DNA of 64,000 bases from Oxalicibacterium flavum (GTDB lineage: Bacteria; Pseudomonadota; Gammaproteobacteria; Burkholderiales; Burkholderiaceae_D), in assembly GCF_014635065.1 (NCBI RefSeq), contig NZ_BMCG01000004.1, forward strand, positions 62,001 through 126,000, given 5' to 3'. Below the pieces are notes generated by a model. That model saw nothing but the letters and a program-made list of their open reading frames with translations. It did no database searches and had not been told where the DNA came from. Each line of letters starts with the position of its first letter. Position 1 is the first letter of the stretch. Position numbers and translations under genes: made by a program. Shown here piece by piece: positions 25,693-31,699 of this stretch.

Positions 25693-25995
25693 ATGAAAGC
25701 ATCCACCTTGAAAACCACACGGAGCGATATGAAAACCCTCGTCAAGGACGCGCAGGAACTGTTCCGCGAAGCCACCAGCGCCACTGGCGAGCGCGCCGAG
25801 GAACTGCGCACGCGCGGCCTGCAGCTGCTCGATACCGCCGTGGTCAAGGCACAGGAAGTGCAGACCGCCGCGCTCGAGACAGGCAAGGAAATCGCCGTCA
25901 AGACCGACGACTACGTGCACGAGAACCCATGGCGTGCGGTCACCATCGCGGCCGGCATCGGCGTGCTGTTCGGCTTCCTCATCTCACGCAAGTAA
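25693..25995 (+). CDS. ElaB/YqjD/DUF883-family membrane-anchored protein
   Basis: A 100-aa protein. A long amphipathic helix (MKTLVKDAQELFREATSATG through QEVQTAALETGKE) precedes a conserved DYVHENPWRAVTIAAGIGVLFGFLIS tail anchor. This is the DUF883 family (YqjD, ElaB, YgaM in E. coli), which attaches ribosomes or stress factors to the inner membrane in stationary phase. It heads a three-gene set matching yqjD-yqjE-yqjK. The 293 bp before it (25400-25692) holds no convincing gene, only the likely promoter; it is somewhat A+T-richer than average. Confidence 0.9.
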   Translation: MKASTLKTTRSDMKTLVKDAQELFREATSATGERAEELRTRGLQLLDTAVVKAQEVQTAALETGKEIAVKTDDYVHENPWRAVTIAAGIGVLFGFLISRK

Positions 25996-26013
25996 TCATG
26001 GACGGGCCTGCTC

Positions 26014-26409
26014 ATGGATAACCAGCCTGCAAGCGCACGCAATACGGGATCCACTCTGCTGGGTGGCGTATCGGGCCTGATCAGGAACACTGTCGGTCTG
26101 CTGATGAGTCGGGTCGAACTGGCTGCCGTCGAGCTGGCCGAGATTCGCGCCAATGCCGGCCGCCTCGTCGTGCTGACCATCGTCGGCGCCATCGTCGCGT
26201 GGTTTGCCGTGGCCTACTGGTCGGCATTGATCGTCTATCTGAGCTGGCCGTCCCTCGGCTGGAAAATCCTGCTGATCATGGCGCTGGTGGCCACCGTGGC
26301 CGTCATCGCCATCTTCCTTTACATCCGGTCGATGGTCAGTCAGGGACTGTTCTCGATGCCGGCCACGATGGAAGAACTGCGCAACGATCGGGACGCGCTA
26401 TCCCAATGA
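26014..26409 (+). CDS. YqjE-like holin-superfamily membrane protein
   Basis: A 131-aa inner-membrane protein with two close hydrophobic helices (VVLTIVGAIVAWFAVAYWSALIV and ILLIMALVATVAVIAIFLYI) after an amphipathic N-terminal segment (LLMSRVELAAVELAEIRAN). The pattern matches the phage_holin_3_6/YqjE family. It lies 18 bp after the DUF883 gene and overlaps the next gene by four bases, so the three are almost certainly cotranscribed. No role in lysis is implied; the family is usually tied to envelope stress. Confidence 0.88.
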   Translation: MDNQPASARNTGSTLLGGVSGLIRNTVGLLMSRVELAAVELAEIRANAGRLVVLTIVGAIVAWFAVAYWSALIVYLSWPSLGWKILLIMALVATVAVIAIFLYIRSMVSQGLFSMPATMEELRNDRDALSQ

Positions 26410-26819
26410 GAGAGGTCCAAGTGGAAGAACAATCGAGCGAGGCCATTCCGGAAACCCTCGCGCAGCAGAAGGAGCGTCTGCGCCAGCAATGCCGTGCCTA
26501 CCGCAGCGGCATCGGCCAGTCGCGCCAGGTGGTGCGCAGCCAGCTTGGCAGGGAAGCGTTGGCCAAGACGGCACTGGGACTGGTCAGTGCGCGCGCGCAA
26601 TCGGCATTTGCCAATGTGAGCGATCTGGTTCATGTCGGCAATCTGTCGGGCATCAAGCTGCAGAAACTGCTGCCGGTGGTGTTGAGCGGGATTTCGCTGC
26701 TGTCGCGGCGCTCCGTTCTCAAACCGGTGGTGCGCGGCCTGACCGTGGTGAGCGCGGTGGGCGCCGGCCTGTATTTTTTCGCCAGAAAGAAGAAGGGTCA
26801 GCCGCCATCGGTCGAGTAA
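26406..26819 (+). CDS. YqjK-like small protein
   Basis: A 137-aa protein starting at the ATGA overlap with yqjE (26406). The N-terminal half is charged and helical (QQKERLRQQCRAYRSGIGQSRQVV). The C-terminal half is more hydrophobic (LPVVLSGISLLSRRS, then GLTVVSAVGAGLYFFARKKK), ending in a basic stop-transfer-like tail. Position and layout match YqjK, third gene of the yqjDEK set. Sequence similarity to YqjK is weak by eye, so the name rests mainly on context. A terminator follows. Confidence 0.75.
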   Translation: MREVQVEEQSSEAIPETLAQQKERLRQQCRAYRSGIGQSRQVVRSQLGREALAKTALGLVSARAQSAFANVSDLVHVGNLSGIKLQKLLPVVLSGISLLSRRSVLKPVVRGLTVVSAVGAGLYFFARKKKGQPPSVE

Positions 26820-26846
26820 GGCGTTCCTGATTTCTCGCGATAGCCG

Positions 26847-26875
26847 AAAAAAGCCGACATGCAGTCGGCTTTTTT
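26847..26875. terminator. Bidirectional terminator between yqjDEK-like operon and cytochrome gene
   Basis: A perfect 12-bp stem (26847-26858 with 26864-26875) has A6 on one side and T6 on the other, so it works for both converging transcripts. Confidence 0.87.
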
Positions 26876-26892
26876 CATGGGGCGTGATGTAC

Positions 26893-27423
26893 TTATTGTT
26901 TGGCCGGCTCTTCCGGCGCGGCGGCCGGCTGCGGTTCGGTGAAGCTGGCCCCGGCATTGTTGGCCATGACCACTACGGCGCGTGCGACCTCGATGTCATC
27001 CAGGTCCGGATGGCCGCCCTTGGCCGGCATCAGGCGCAAGCCTTCGATCGCATGCTTGACCAGAGTGTCGTAGCCTTGGGCGACGCGCTCCTTCCATGCT
27101 GCCGCATCGCCCAGCTTGGGCGCACCATTCACGCCTGTGCCGTGGCACATGGCGCAGGCCATCTTGTAGATTTCGTCGCCGCTGCGCAATGCCTGCGGCG
27201 CGTTTTCTTCCTTCAGCGTGAAGCCGTCGTCGGCAACCGGGCGGATGCGCTTTTCGATGGCGGCGGGAGAGTTGTCGGAACCGGCACCGATCTGCTGATC
27301 GTTGGTCACGAACATGACCAGCAGGACGATTGCGACGATGGGAACCAGAAAGCCGGCGGTCACGGCCAGGATGAGTTGTTTAGGCGTCTTGATTGCGGAT
27401 TCTTCGTGATGTGCGTCGCTCAT
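26893..27423 (-). CDS. Membrane-anchored cytochrome c5-type protein
   Basis: A 176-aa protein. Residues 17-40 are an uncleaved N-terminal helix (LILAVTAGFLVPIVAIVLLVMFV), placing the rest in the periplasm. The haem site is CAMCH in IYKMACAMCHGTGVNGAPKLG, with a distal methionine in LRLMPAKGGHPDL, as in the cytochrome c5 family. It probably carries electrons between quinol-oxidising complexes and terminal oxidases or reductases. The C terminus is Ala/Pro/Glu-rich. It is a single gene; its promoter lies in 27424-27600, where an imperfect palindrome TGATTTTGAAATCA sits just before the start. Confidence 0.9.
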   Translation of the reverse strand: MSDAHHEESAIKTPKQLILAVTAGFLVPIVAIVLLVMFVTNDQQIGAGSDNSPAAIEKRIRPVADDGFTLKEENAPQALRSGDEIYKMACAMCHGTGVNGAPKLGDAAAWKERVAQGYDTLVKHAIEGLRLMPAKGGHPDLDDIEVARAVVVMANNAGASFTEPQPAAAPEEPAKQ

Positions 27424-27620
27424 TATTCCCTCAACATGATTTTGAAATCAAAAACAGGACGCGGAATGGTTCTTCCGCGGAGGTACATATCGACTGCCAT
27501 ACTTCGCCAAACGCCTGATTATAGACACAAAAGAATCGCGTTGGGAACGTCGGGATGCGGCTTTGCGTGGACGCCGAGGGAGAAAAACGGTATGCTTCAG
27601 GCCTCCTCGCGTTTGCATAT

Positions 27621-27696
27621 GCGGCTGTAGCTCAGTGGATAGAGTATTGGCCTCCGAAGCCAAGGGTCGCTGGTTCGATCCCAGCCAGCCGCACCA
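27621..27696 (+). tRNA. tRNA-Arg (anticodon CCG)
   Basis: A 76-nt cloverleaf runs from GCGGCTG to CAGCCGC plus A-CCA. The anticodon loop CTCCGAA gives CCG. The acceptor stem and T loop TTCGATC are regular. Its 3' end marks the left edge of an A+T-rich patch. Confidence 0.97.
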
Positions 27697-27915
27697 CTTT
27701 ATGCGTTTAGTCACATAGACTGAAGAGTAACGCAGTAAATCAATAAAAATTCGGCTCCTCGCTCCTTTATCGTAGGGCGTCACAAGCCCTACGCCGACAT
27801 TTCCTAGCTAGCTTAAACTTTGTATTGATATCTGTAATGGCCTTTGGTATTTCAATGCCGCGACTTGGCTGCAACTATGCGAAAGTAGCGTAGCAAATTC
27901 AGAGAAAGCATATGA

Positions 27916-28620
27916 ATGAAGCCCCTGATCCAGTATTGTCATGGAGCTGTTAAGGCACTTAACGCTCAATACGAGATGACGAACGTGTTGGGCCACTCTG
28001 GTACTGCGGGAGCAGCGAGGGAGCGACTCATCCAAGATTTTCTAATTAAGCACTTACCAGAGATGACAAGCGTGGTAAGTGGGATGATTGTTGATGCAAG
28101 TGGTCGTCGCTCTAAACAACAAGACATAGTATTGATGTTGAAATCGATGCCCCGACTACCATTTGATAGCGGTCATGACTTAATTTTTCAGGAAGGGGCT
28201 GTAGCTACCTGTGAAATAAAGACGCAGATTACTCCTTGTGTCCTTGACGAAATTTCTCAGAATATTGAAAGTGTTAAATTGCTCAAGCCTAGTTCATTAG
28301 GGGGTGTCCAATTAGGGAACTTGGATTGGCCATGGGCTAGGATATTCACCGTTGTTTTGACGTATAAAGGCGCTCCTTTAGACAATATTGAGCAAAAGCT
28401 TGCGACGTTATTAGAGTCAGGGCAGCCGGATGTTTATCTAGACCTTACGAAAGGCCTTCTAGTTAAGAATGAAGGTTTTCTTTTCGAAAAGAGCGGAACG
28501 GATTTATATCTCCGATTTAATGATCCAGCTGAAGGTCTTGCCAGATTTCTCGTATTGCTTTCGAAAGTGACAAGTCGTTTGGTAATGAGAGACGTGAAAT
28601 GGGAAGAATATGTTACTTGA
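27916..28620 (+). CDS. DUF6602 domain protein, possible PD-(D/E)xK nuclease fold, likely acquired
   Basis: A 234-aa protein unlike its neighbours in base composition: visibly A+T-rich with A/T-ending codons. I recognise the DUF6602 pattern: an N-terminal helix with HSGTAGAARERLIQDFLIKHLP, then SGMIVDASGRRSKQQDIVLM, and GAVATCEIKTQIT. The spaced Asp (QQDIVL) and Glu-x-Lys (CEIK) with an upstream conserved Glu/Arg resemble a PD-(D/E)xK nuclease core, common in defence and mobile-element proteins. It sits directly after tRNA-Arg, a typical integration site, but I see no integrase or repeat of the tRNA end. ATG 27916 is used. Confidence 0.75.
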   Translation: MKPLIQYCHGAVKALNAQYEMTNVLGHSGTAGAARERLIQDFLIKHLPEMTSVVSGMIVDASGRRSKQQDIVLMLKSMPRLPFDSGHDLIFQEGAVATCEIKTQITPCVLDEISQNIESVKLLKPSSLGGVQLGNLDWPWARIFTVVLTYKGAPLDNIEQKLATLLESGQPDVYLDLTKGLLVKNEGFLFEKSGTDLYLRFNDPAEGLARFLVLLSKVTSRLVMRDVKWEEYVT

Positions 28621-28680
28621 GCTAGGTCTTTCAGCAGTGGTTGGTTGTTGACGGATTTTTAATTTCCTTTTGGACCGCAA

Positions 28681-28708
28681 AAAAACGCCCGCATATGCGG
28701 GCGTTTTT
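28681..28708. terminator. Bidirectional terminator, right edge of the A+T-rich patch
   Basis: A perfect 28-bp palindrome (14-bp arms, 28681-28694 with 28695-28708) has five A then five T at its ends. It serves both the DUF6602 gene and the convergent universal stress gene. Confidence 0.85.
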
Positions 28709-28727
28709 CATTTGGTACCTTGCACGA

Positions 28728-29138
28728 TTACTTGAGAACGACGACTGGGATCGAACTGTTCAGCAATACTTTCTGCGTCACGCTGCCGAGCAGCAGGCGG
28801 TCAAGTCCCTTGGCGCCGTGCGAACCCATGAAGATGGCATTGCACTGGAATTTCTCTGCCGTCTTGATGATTTCTTCGTACGGACTGGCAGATTCAAGAT
28901 AGATCGGTTCGTAATCCACACCCAGTTCGGCGGCCTTGTCGGCGATTTTCTGCACGCTGTCCCTGGCCGCCTTTCTTTCCTTCTCGGTATAGGAAGCGTA
29001 GGGGAAGTAGGGGAAAGTCTCTTCCACGAACAGGCCGATGACCTTGCTGCCGTTTTCCTTGGCGAACTGCAATGTCTTTTCGGCGGCCTTGCCGGACAGT
29101 GCGGAACCGTCGGTGGGACAGAGGATGGTTTTGAACAT
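28728..29138 (-). CDS. Universal stress protein (UspA family)
   Basis: A 136-aa single Usp domain. It starts MFKTILCPTDGSALSGKAAEK with the conserved Asp, and ends with the nucleotide-binding motif GSHGAKGLDRLLLGSVTQKVL (G-2x-G-9x-G-S/T), which indicates the ATP-binding subgroup. The reading frame extends 16 codons upstream, but ATG 29138, with GGAGAC in front, is the natural start. A perfect FNR/ANR-type palindrome is centred 84 bp upstream of the ATG, so expression is probably induced when oxygen is low. Confidence 0.93.
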   Translation of the reverse strand: MFKTILCPTDGSALSGKAAEKTLQFAKENGSKVIGLFVEETFPYFPYASYTEKERKAARDSVQKIADKAAELGVDYEPIYLESASPYEEIIKTAEKFQCNAIFMGSHGAKGLDRLLLGSVTQKVLLNSSIPVVVLK

Positions 29139-29215
29139 GCAGACGTCTCCTTTCAGGTTGATATTTCTTTCACGTGGATGGCACACTTATCCTAATTGCT
29201 TCCGAAGCCGGGCAT

Positions 29216-29229
29216 TTGATGTGCATCAA
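29216..29229 (-). promoter_or_regulatory. FNR/ANR box upstream of the universal stress gene
   Basis: TTGAT, 4 bp, ATCAA at 29216-29229 is a perfect match to the FNR/ANR consensus. On the minus strand a TAGGAT at 29189-29194 is at about the right distance for the -10 element of a class II promoter (box near -41.5), giving a leader of roughly 40 nt before ATG 29138. Confidence 0.75.
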
Positions 29230-29300
29230 CAAATGTGACGATGCTGCGGAATGGAGAATTGCATTGTGCGGTTCTCCGCTTTCTCACGCAAGGAGATCCT

Positions 29301-30002
29301 GTGCGCGGCTTTTTCCTGATGGGTTCCATCCTCCTTCTTTCGGCCTGTGCGTCTTCCGTCAACCAGCCCGACGCATCGGCTTCCTACCGTGCGGCCGGCA
29401 ACGAACCGTTCTGGCATCTGAAGGTGGCAGGTCGGCAGGCGACCGTGGAGCGACCGGATGCCGAGCCGACACACCGCACGCTCGACGAAGAGCGCCGTAA
29501 CGACGACGGCCGGTTGTTGCGCGGACAGGGGATAGAGGTACGTATCGAACACGCGCGCTGCGAGGACGACATGAGCGGTGCACCCTATGCCGACACGGTG
29601 AGCATGACGCTGGATGGTCGTAGCTATCGCGGTTGCGGTGGCCACGGTTTGCCGCCCGCACGTCTGGAAGATACGCAGTGGGTCGTGACCGAGCTGCATG
29701 GCCGCAGCCCGGGCGAGGAAGAGTTGCCGACGCTCGCCATCGATGACAAGGGCGGCGTCAGCGGCTCCGATGGCTGCAACCGCATCAGTGGCGGCTTTGC
29801 GTTGCTGCCGGCGGGCGAGGTACAGCACCGGCCTGCGGGCTGGATCGCCACCCGCATGGCATGCGCACCGGCTCGCATGCAGTTGGCCGAGGCTTATGGC
29901 AATGCGCTGCGATCGGCAGCAAGCTGGCGCTTTGACGGCGCCGACCTGTTGCTGCTGAACGCGCAGGACACCGCCGTATTGCGCTACCGTCGCGCCTACT
30001 GA
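29301..30002 (+). CDS. META-domain lipoprotein
   Basis: A 233-aa protein starting at GTG 29301, preceded by AAGGAGATCCT. This start gives a proper lipoprotein signal (VRGFFLMGSILLLSAC, lipobox LSAC). The first half resembles a COG3650-type domain (YRAAGNEPFWHLKVAG, CEDDMSGAPYADTV). The second half is a META domain: LEDTQWVVTELHG, GCNRISGGFALL, ATRMACAPARMQLAEAY. META proteins (HslJ-like) are linked to envelope stress and motility; the biochemical role is unclear. An in-frame ATG at 29235 lacks both RBS and a usable signal, so I reject it. Confidence 0.8.
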   Translation: MRGFFLMGSILLLSACASSVNQPDASASYRAAGNEPFWHLKVAGRQATVERPDAEPTHRTLDEERRNDDGRLLRGQGIEVRIEHARCEDDMSGAPYADTVSMTLDGRSYRGCGGHGLPPARLEDTQWVVTELHGRSPGEEELPTLAIDDKGGVSGSDGCNRISGGFALLPAGEVQHRPAGWIATRMACAPARMQLAEAYGNALRSAASWRFDGADLLLLNAQDTAVLRYRRAY

Positions 30003-30011
30003 GCAAACCGA

Positions 30012-30431
30012 TCAGGCCGGTACCGAGATTTCCGACAGGGTTTCGCCCACGGCCTGCAGATCGGTGCTTTCCACTGCGAAGTCGCCAAGCGAAACGATGC
30101 CGACCAGCCGTTTGGCGCTGTTGACGATGGGCAGCCGGCGAACCTGATGTTCGGACATGATGCGGGCGCCTTCCTCGATGGAATCGCTTTCGTAAGCCCA
30201 GACGATGCCTTCGGACATGATCTCGCGAATCTTGGTATTGCCCGATTTGCCTTGCGCCAGTGCGCGGATCGCGATGTCGCGGTCCGAAATGGCGCCGATC
30301 ATGCGATCGTTCTCGCCAACCGGCAGCATGCCGAAGCCGCCGTCGCGCATCCAGCGCGCGGCTTCCGTCAGATTGGCGTCGGGACTGATGACCTTGACGT
30401 GGGGACTCATGACGTTTTTCAGGGTTTGCAT
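30012..30431 (-). CDS. Twin CBS-domain protein
   Basis: A 139-aa protein made only of two CBS domains: TLKNVMSPHVKVISPDANLT to DRMIGAISDRDIAIRAL, then IREIMSEGIVWAYESDSIEE to RLVGIVSLGDFAV. Stand-alone CBS pairs bind adenine nucleotides and often report energy state. It has no catalytic partner attached. ATG 30431 has GGAGGAAT just upstream; the longer frame to 30548 lies over the next gene. It forms a minus-strand pair with the small basic protein encoded upstream at 30520-30867. Confidence 0.9.
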   Translation of the reverse strand: MQTLKNVMSPHVKVISPDANLTEAARWMRDGGFGMLPVGENDRMIGAISDRDIAIRALAQGKSGNTKIREIMSEGIVWAYESDSIEEGARIMSEHQVRRLPIVNSAKRLVGIVSLGDFAVESTDLQAVGETLSEISVPA

Positions 30432-30519
30432 GGTATTCCTCCAATGGAAAGACCGGCGAACGAATGCGTTCGCGCCGGCAGGGTTTCGGGGAAAGCGGCC
30501 TCCGCATGGAGGCCTTTCA

Positions 30520-30867
30520 TCAATGAGCGCGCTTGATGGCAGCGCCAAGCGCGCGCTGCAACTGGGCCTTGTTCATGGTGGAGCGACCCGGAATGCTGCG
30601 CGCCTGTGCATCCTTGTACAGCTGCGCATAGGTGCGTCCGGCTGCGCCACGATGTGAGCGCAGACCGCCGCGGCGCGGTGCAGGCGTGCTGTTGAGCGTG
30701 GCCTTGCTGGCCTGCCTGGCTTCGCCGTGCTGGGCGCGTTCCTTGTTGACGGTGCGCGCGGCGATTTCGTCGGCGCGTTTGGCGCGGCTGCCGCCGCGTT
30801 TCTCGATGCTGCTCTTGATGTGTTCGTACTGCCGTTCTCGCTTGTCGCTCCAGGCTGCGCGTGGCAT
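30520..30867 (-). CDS. Small basic plasmid-stabilisation-like protein
   Basis: A 115-aa, very basic protein. The N-terminal half (MPRAAWSDKRERQYEHIKSS, then RGGSRAKRADEIAARTVNKE) is a pattern I recognise from proteins often labelled plasmid stabilisation protein or addiction-module-like, although no toxin fold is obvious. The C-terminal segment (TYAQLYKDAQARSIPGRSTM, then NKAQLQRALG) resembles the Rho-termination-factor N-terminal/SAP-like helical motif that binds nucleic acid. The start at 30867 has AGGAGAT upstream. Likely a nucleic-acid-binding stress protein; the label toxin is not justified. Confidence 0.7.
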   Translation of the reverse strand: MPRAAWSDKRERQYEHIKSSIEKRGGSRAKRADEIAARTVNKERAQHGEARQASKATLNSTPAPRRGGLRSHRGAAGRTYAQLYKDAQARSIPGRSTMNKAQLQRALGAAIKRAH

Positions 30868-30943
30868 GACAATCTCCTTTGCAGATGAGGTGGGAACCGG
30901 CGACGCCGGTTCGGTCATCGAGAAGCGGGCAGCAAGCTGTCAG

Positions 30944-30985
30944 GCCGCGTAGGTCGGGCCGCGTAGGCCGGGCCGCGCAGGTCAG
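30944..30985 (+). repeat. Three imperfect 14-bp tandem repeats
   Basis: Units start at 30944, 30958 and 30972, each close to GCCGCGTAGGYCGG. The third unit has three changes. They lie in the intergenic gap after the small basic gene and touch the end of a doubtful small ORF. Confidence 0.7.
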
Positions 30986-31170
30986 AGCGCGATGCGCGGG
31001 TGATCCGGTGTGAATCGCGTGGATTCCGGGTCACGGTAATCCGGCCCGTCGCTGGCATGCAAGCCATGCATGACGCGCCGCGTATCCGTTGCCGCCGATC
31101 GCCGTGCCGTCGGGGCTGGCGTGGAACGCCGTGTGGCGGCGCGGGCCTGCTTGCGGTCGCTCTTTTCCAT
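30982..31170 (-). CDS. Possible small basic protein, 62 aa (doubtful)
   Basis: The frame starts MEKSDRKQARAATRRSTPAP and has GGAG about nine bases before the ATG. It is Arg/Ala/Thr-rich with no recognisable family. Its start and RBS are reasonable and it sits between two minus-strand and plus-strand small genes in an otherwise empty gap. Random open frames of this size are common at this G+C, so I give it low confidence. Confidence 0.3.
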   Translation of the reverse strand: MEKSDRKQARAATRRSTPAPTARRSAATDTRRVMHGLHASDGPDYRDPESTRFTPDHPRIAL

Positions 31171-31376
31171 TTGCTCGCTCCTCGTTCGTCGCCGATCACG
31201 ATGCGATCGACATGGCTGCCAGTGTACGCAGCGCGTCGGTTCGCATCTGTAGGATGAGCCAGTGACTCCATGTCAGAAAACCATGCTGCATGCCGCCTGG
31301 CAACGCGCGCAAATTCGCACGCGCAACTTTGCTGTCCGCGCATGGGTCAGACCGGTTTTGAGATGGAGGAATGGTC

Positions 31377-31580
31377 ATGGGCGCAACGAAACCGATCCCG
31401 CCGGAGATTCCGGTCATCCCCGATCCCCAGCCGGAGATCGAACCGAACCGCACGCCGGAACCGGAGATTCCACCGCCGTCGCGCGATCCGGTGGAGCCGC
31501 CGGGTCCTGACGGTCCGGAAATCGTGCCCGAGCATTCGCCGCCGGAAGCACCGCCGCTGCCACCCGAGCATGCTGCATAG
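31377..31580 (+). CDS. Small proline/glutamate-rich protein, 67 aa
   Basis: A 67-aa protein in which roughly every second or third residue is proline: MGATKPIPPEIPVIPDPQPE, ending PPEAPPLPPEHAA. It is acidic and must be unfolded or polyproline-helical. GGAGGA ends six bases before ATG 31377, a strong ribosome site; the ATG six bases upstream touches that site and is less likely. No signal peptide. Similar short Pro-rich ORFs occur in Burkholderiales, but I know of no function. It may be a scaffold or a translational-stalling peptide rich in PP motifs (EF-P dependent). Confidence 0.6.
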   Translation: MGATKPIPPEIPVIPDPQPEIEPNRTPEPEIPPPSRDPVEPPGPDGPEIVPEHSPPEAPPLPPEHAA

Positions 31581-31676
31581 GCATCTGCGGATGCAAAGCC
31601 GCGTAAGCGGGAAGGCGGACTGACAGATAAACAACAGCAGCAGGAGAAATCGGTGACGAAAGGGAATGGTTGATGT

Positions 31677-31695
31677 GATAATGAGAACCATTATC
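31677..31695 (+). promoter_or_regulatory. Fur box upstream of the siderophore receptor
   Basis: The 19-bp site GATAATGAGAACCATTATC matches the classical Fur box at 17 of 19 positions by eye. It ends 4 bp before the ATG at 31700, so iron-loaded Fur would block transcription or sit in the early leader. Confidence 0.85.
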
Positions 31696-31699
31696 AATC

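Noticed and set aside
27424-27460. FNR box upstream of the cytochrome c5 gene.
   Set aside because: The palindrome TGATTTTGAAATCA has six bases between TGAT and ATCA instead of four, so it does not fit FNR.
27621-28720. Genomic island with att sites at tRNA-Arg.
   Set aside because: I found no direct repeat of the tRNA 3' end at the right edge and no integrase; only the base composition and location support transfer.
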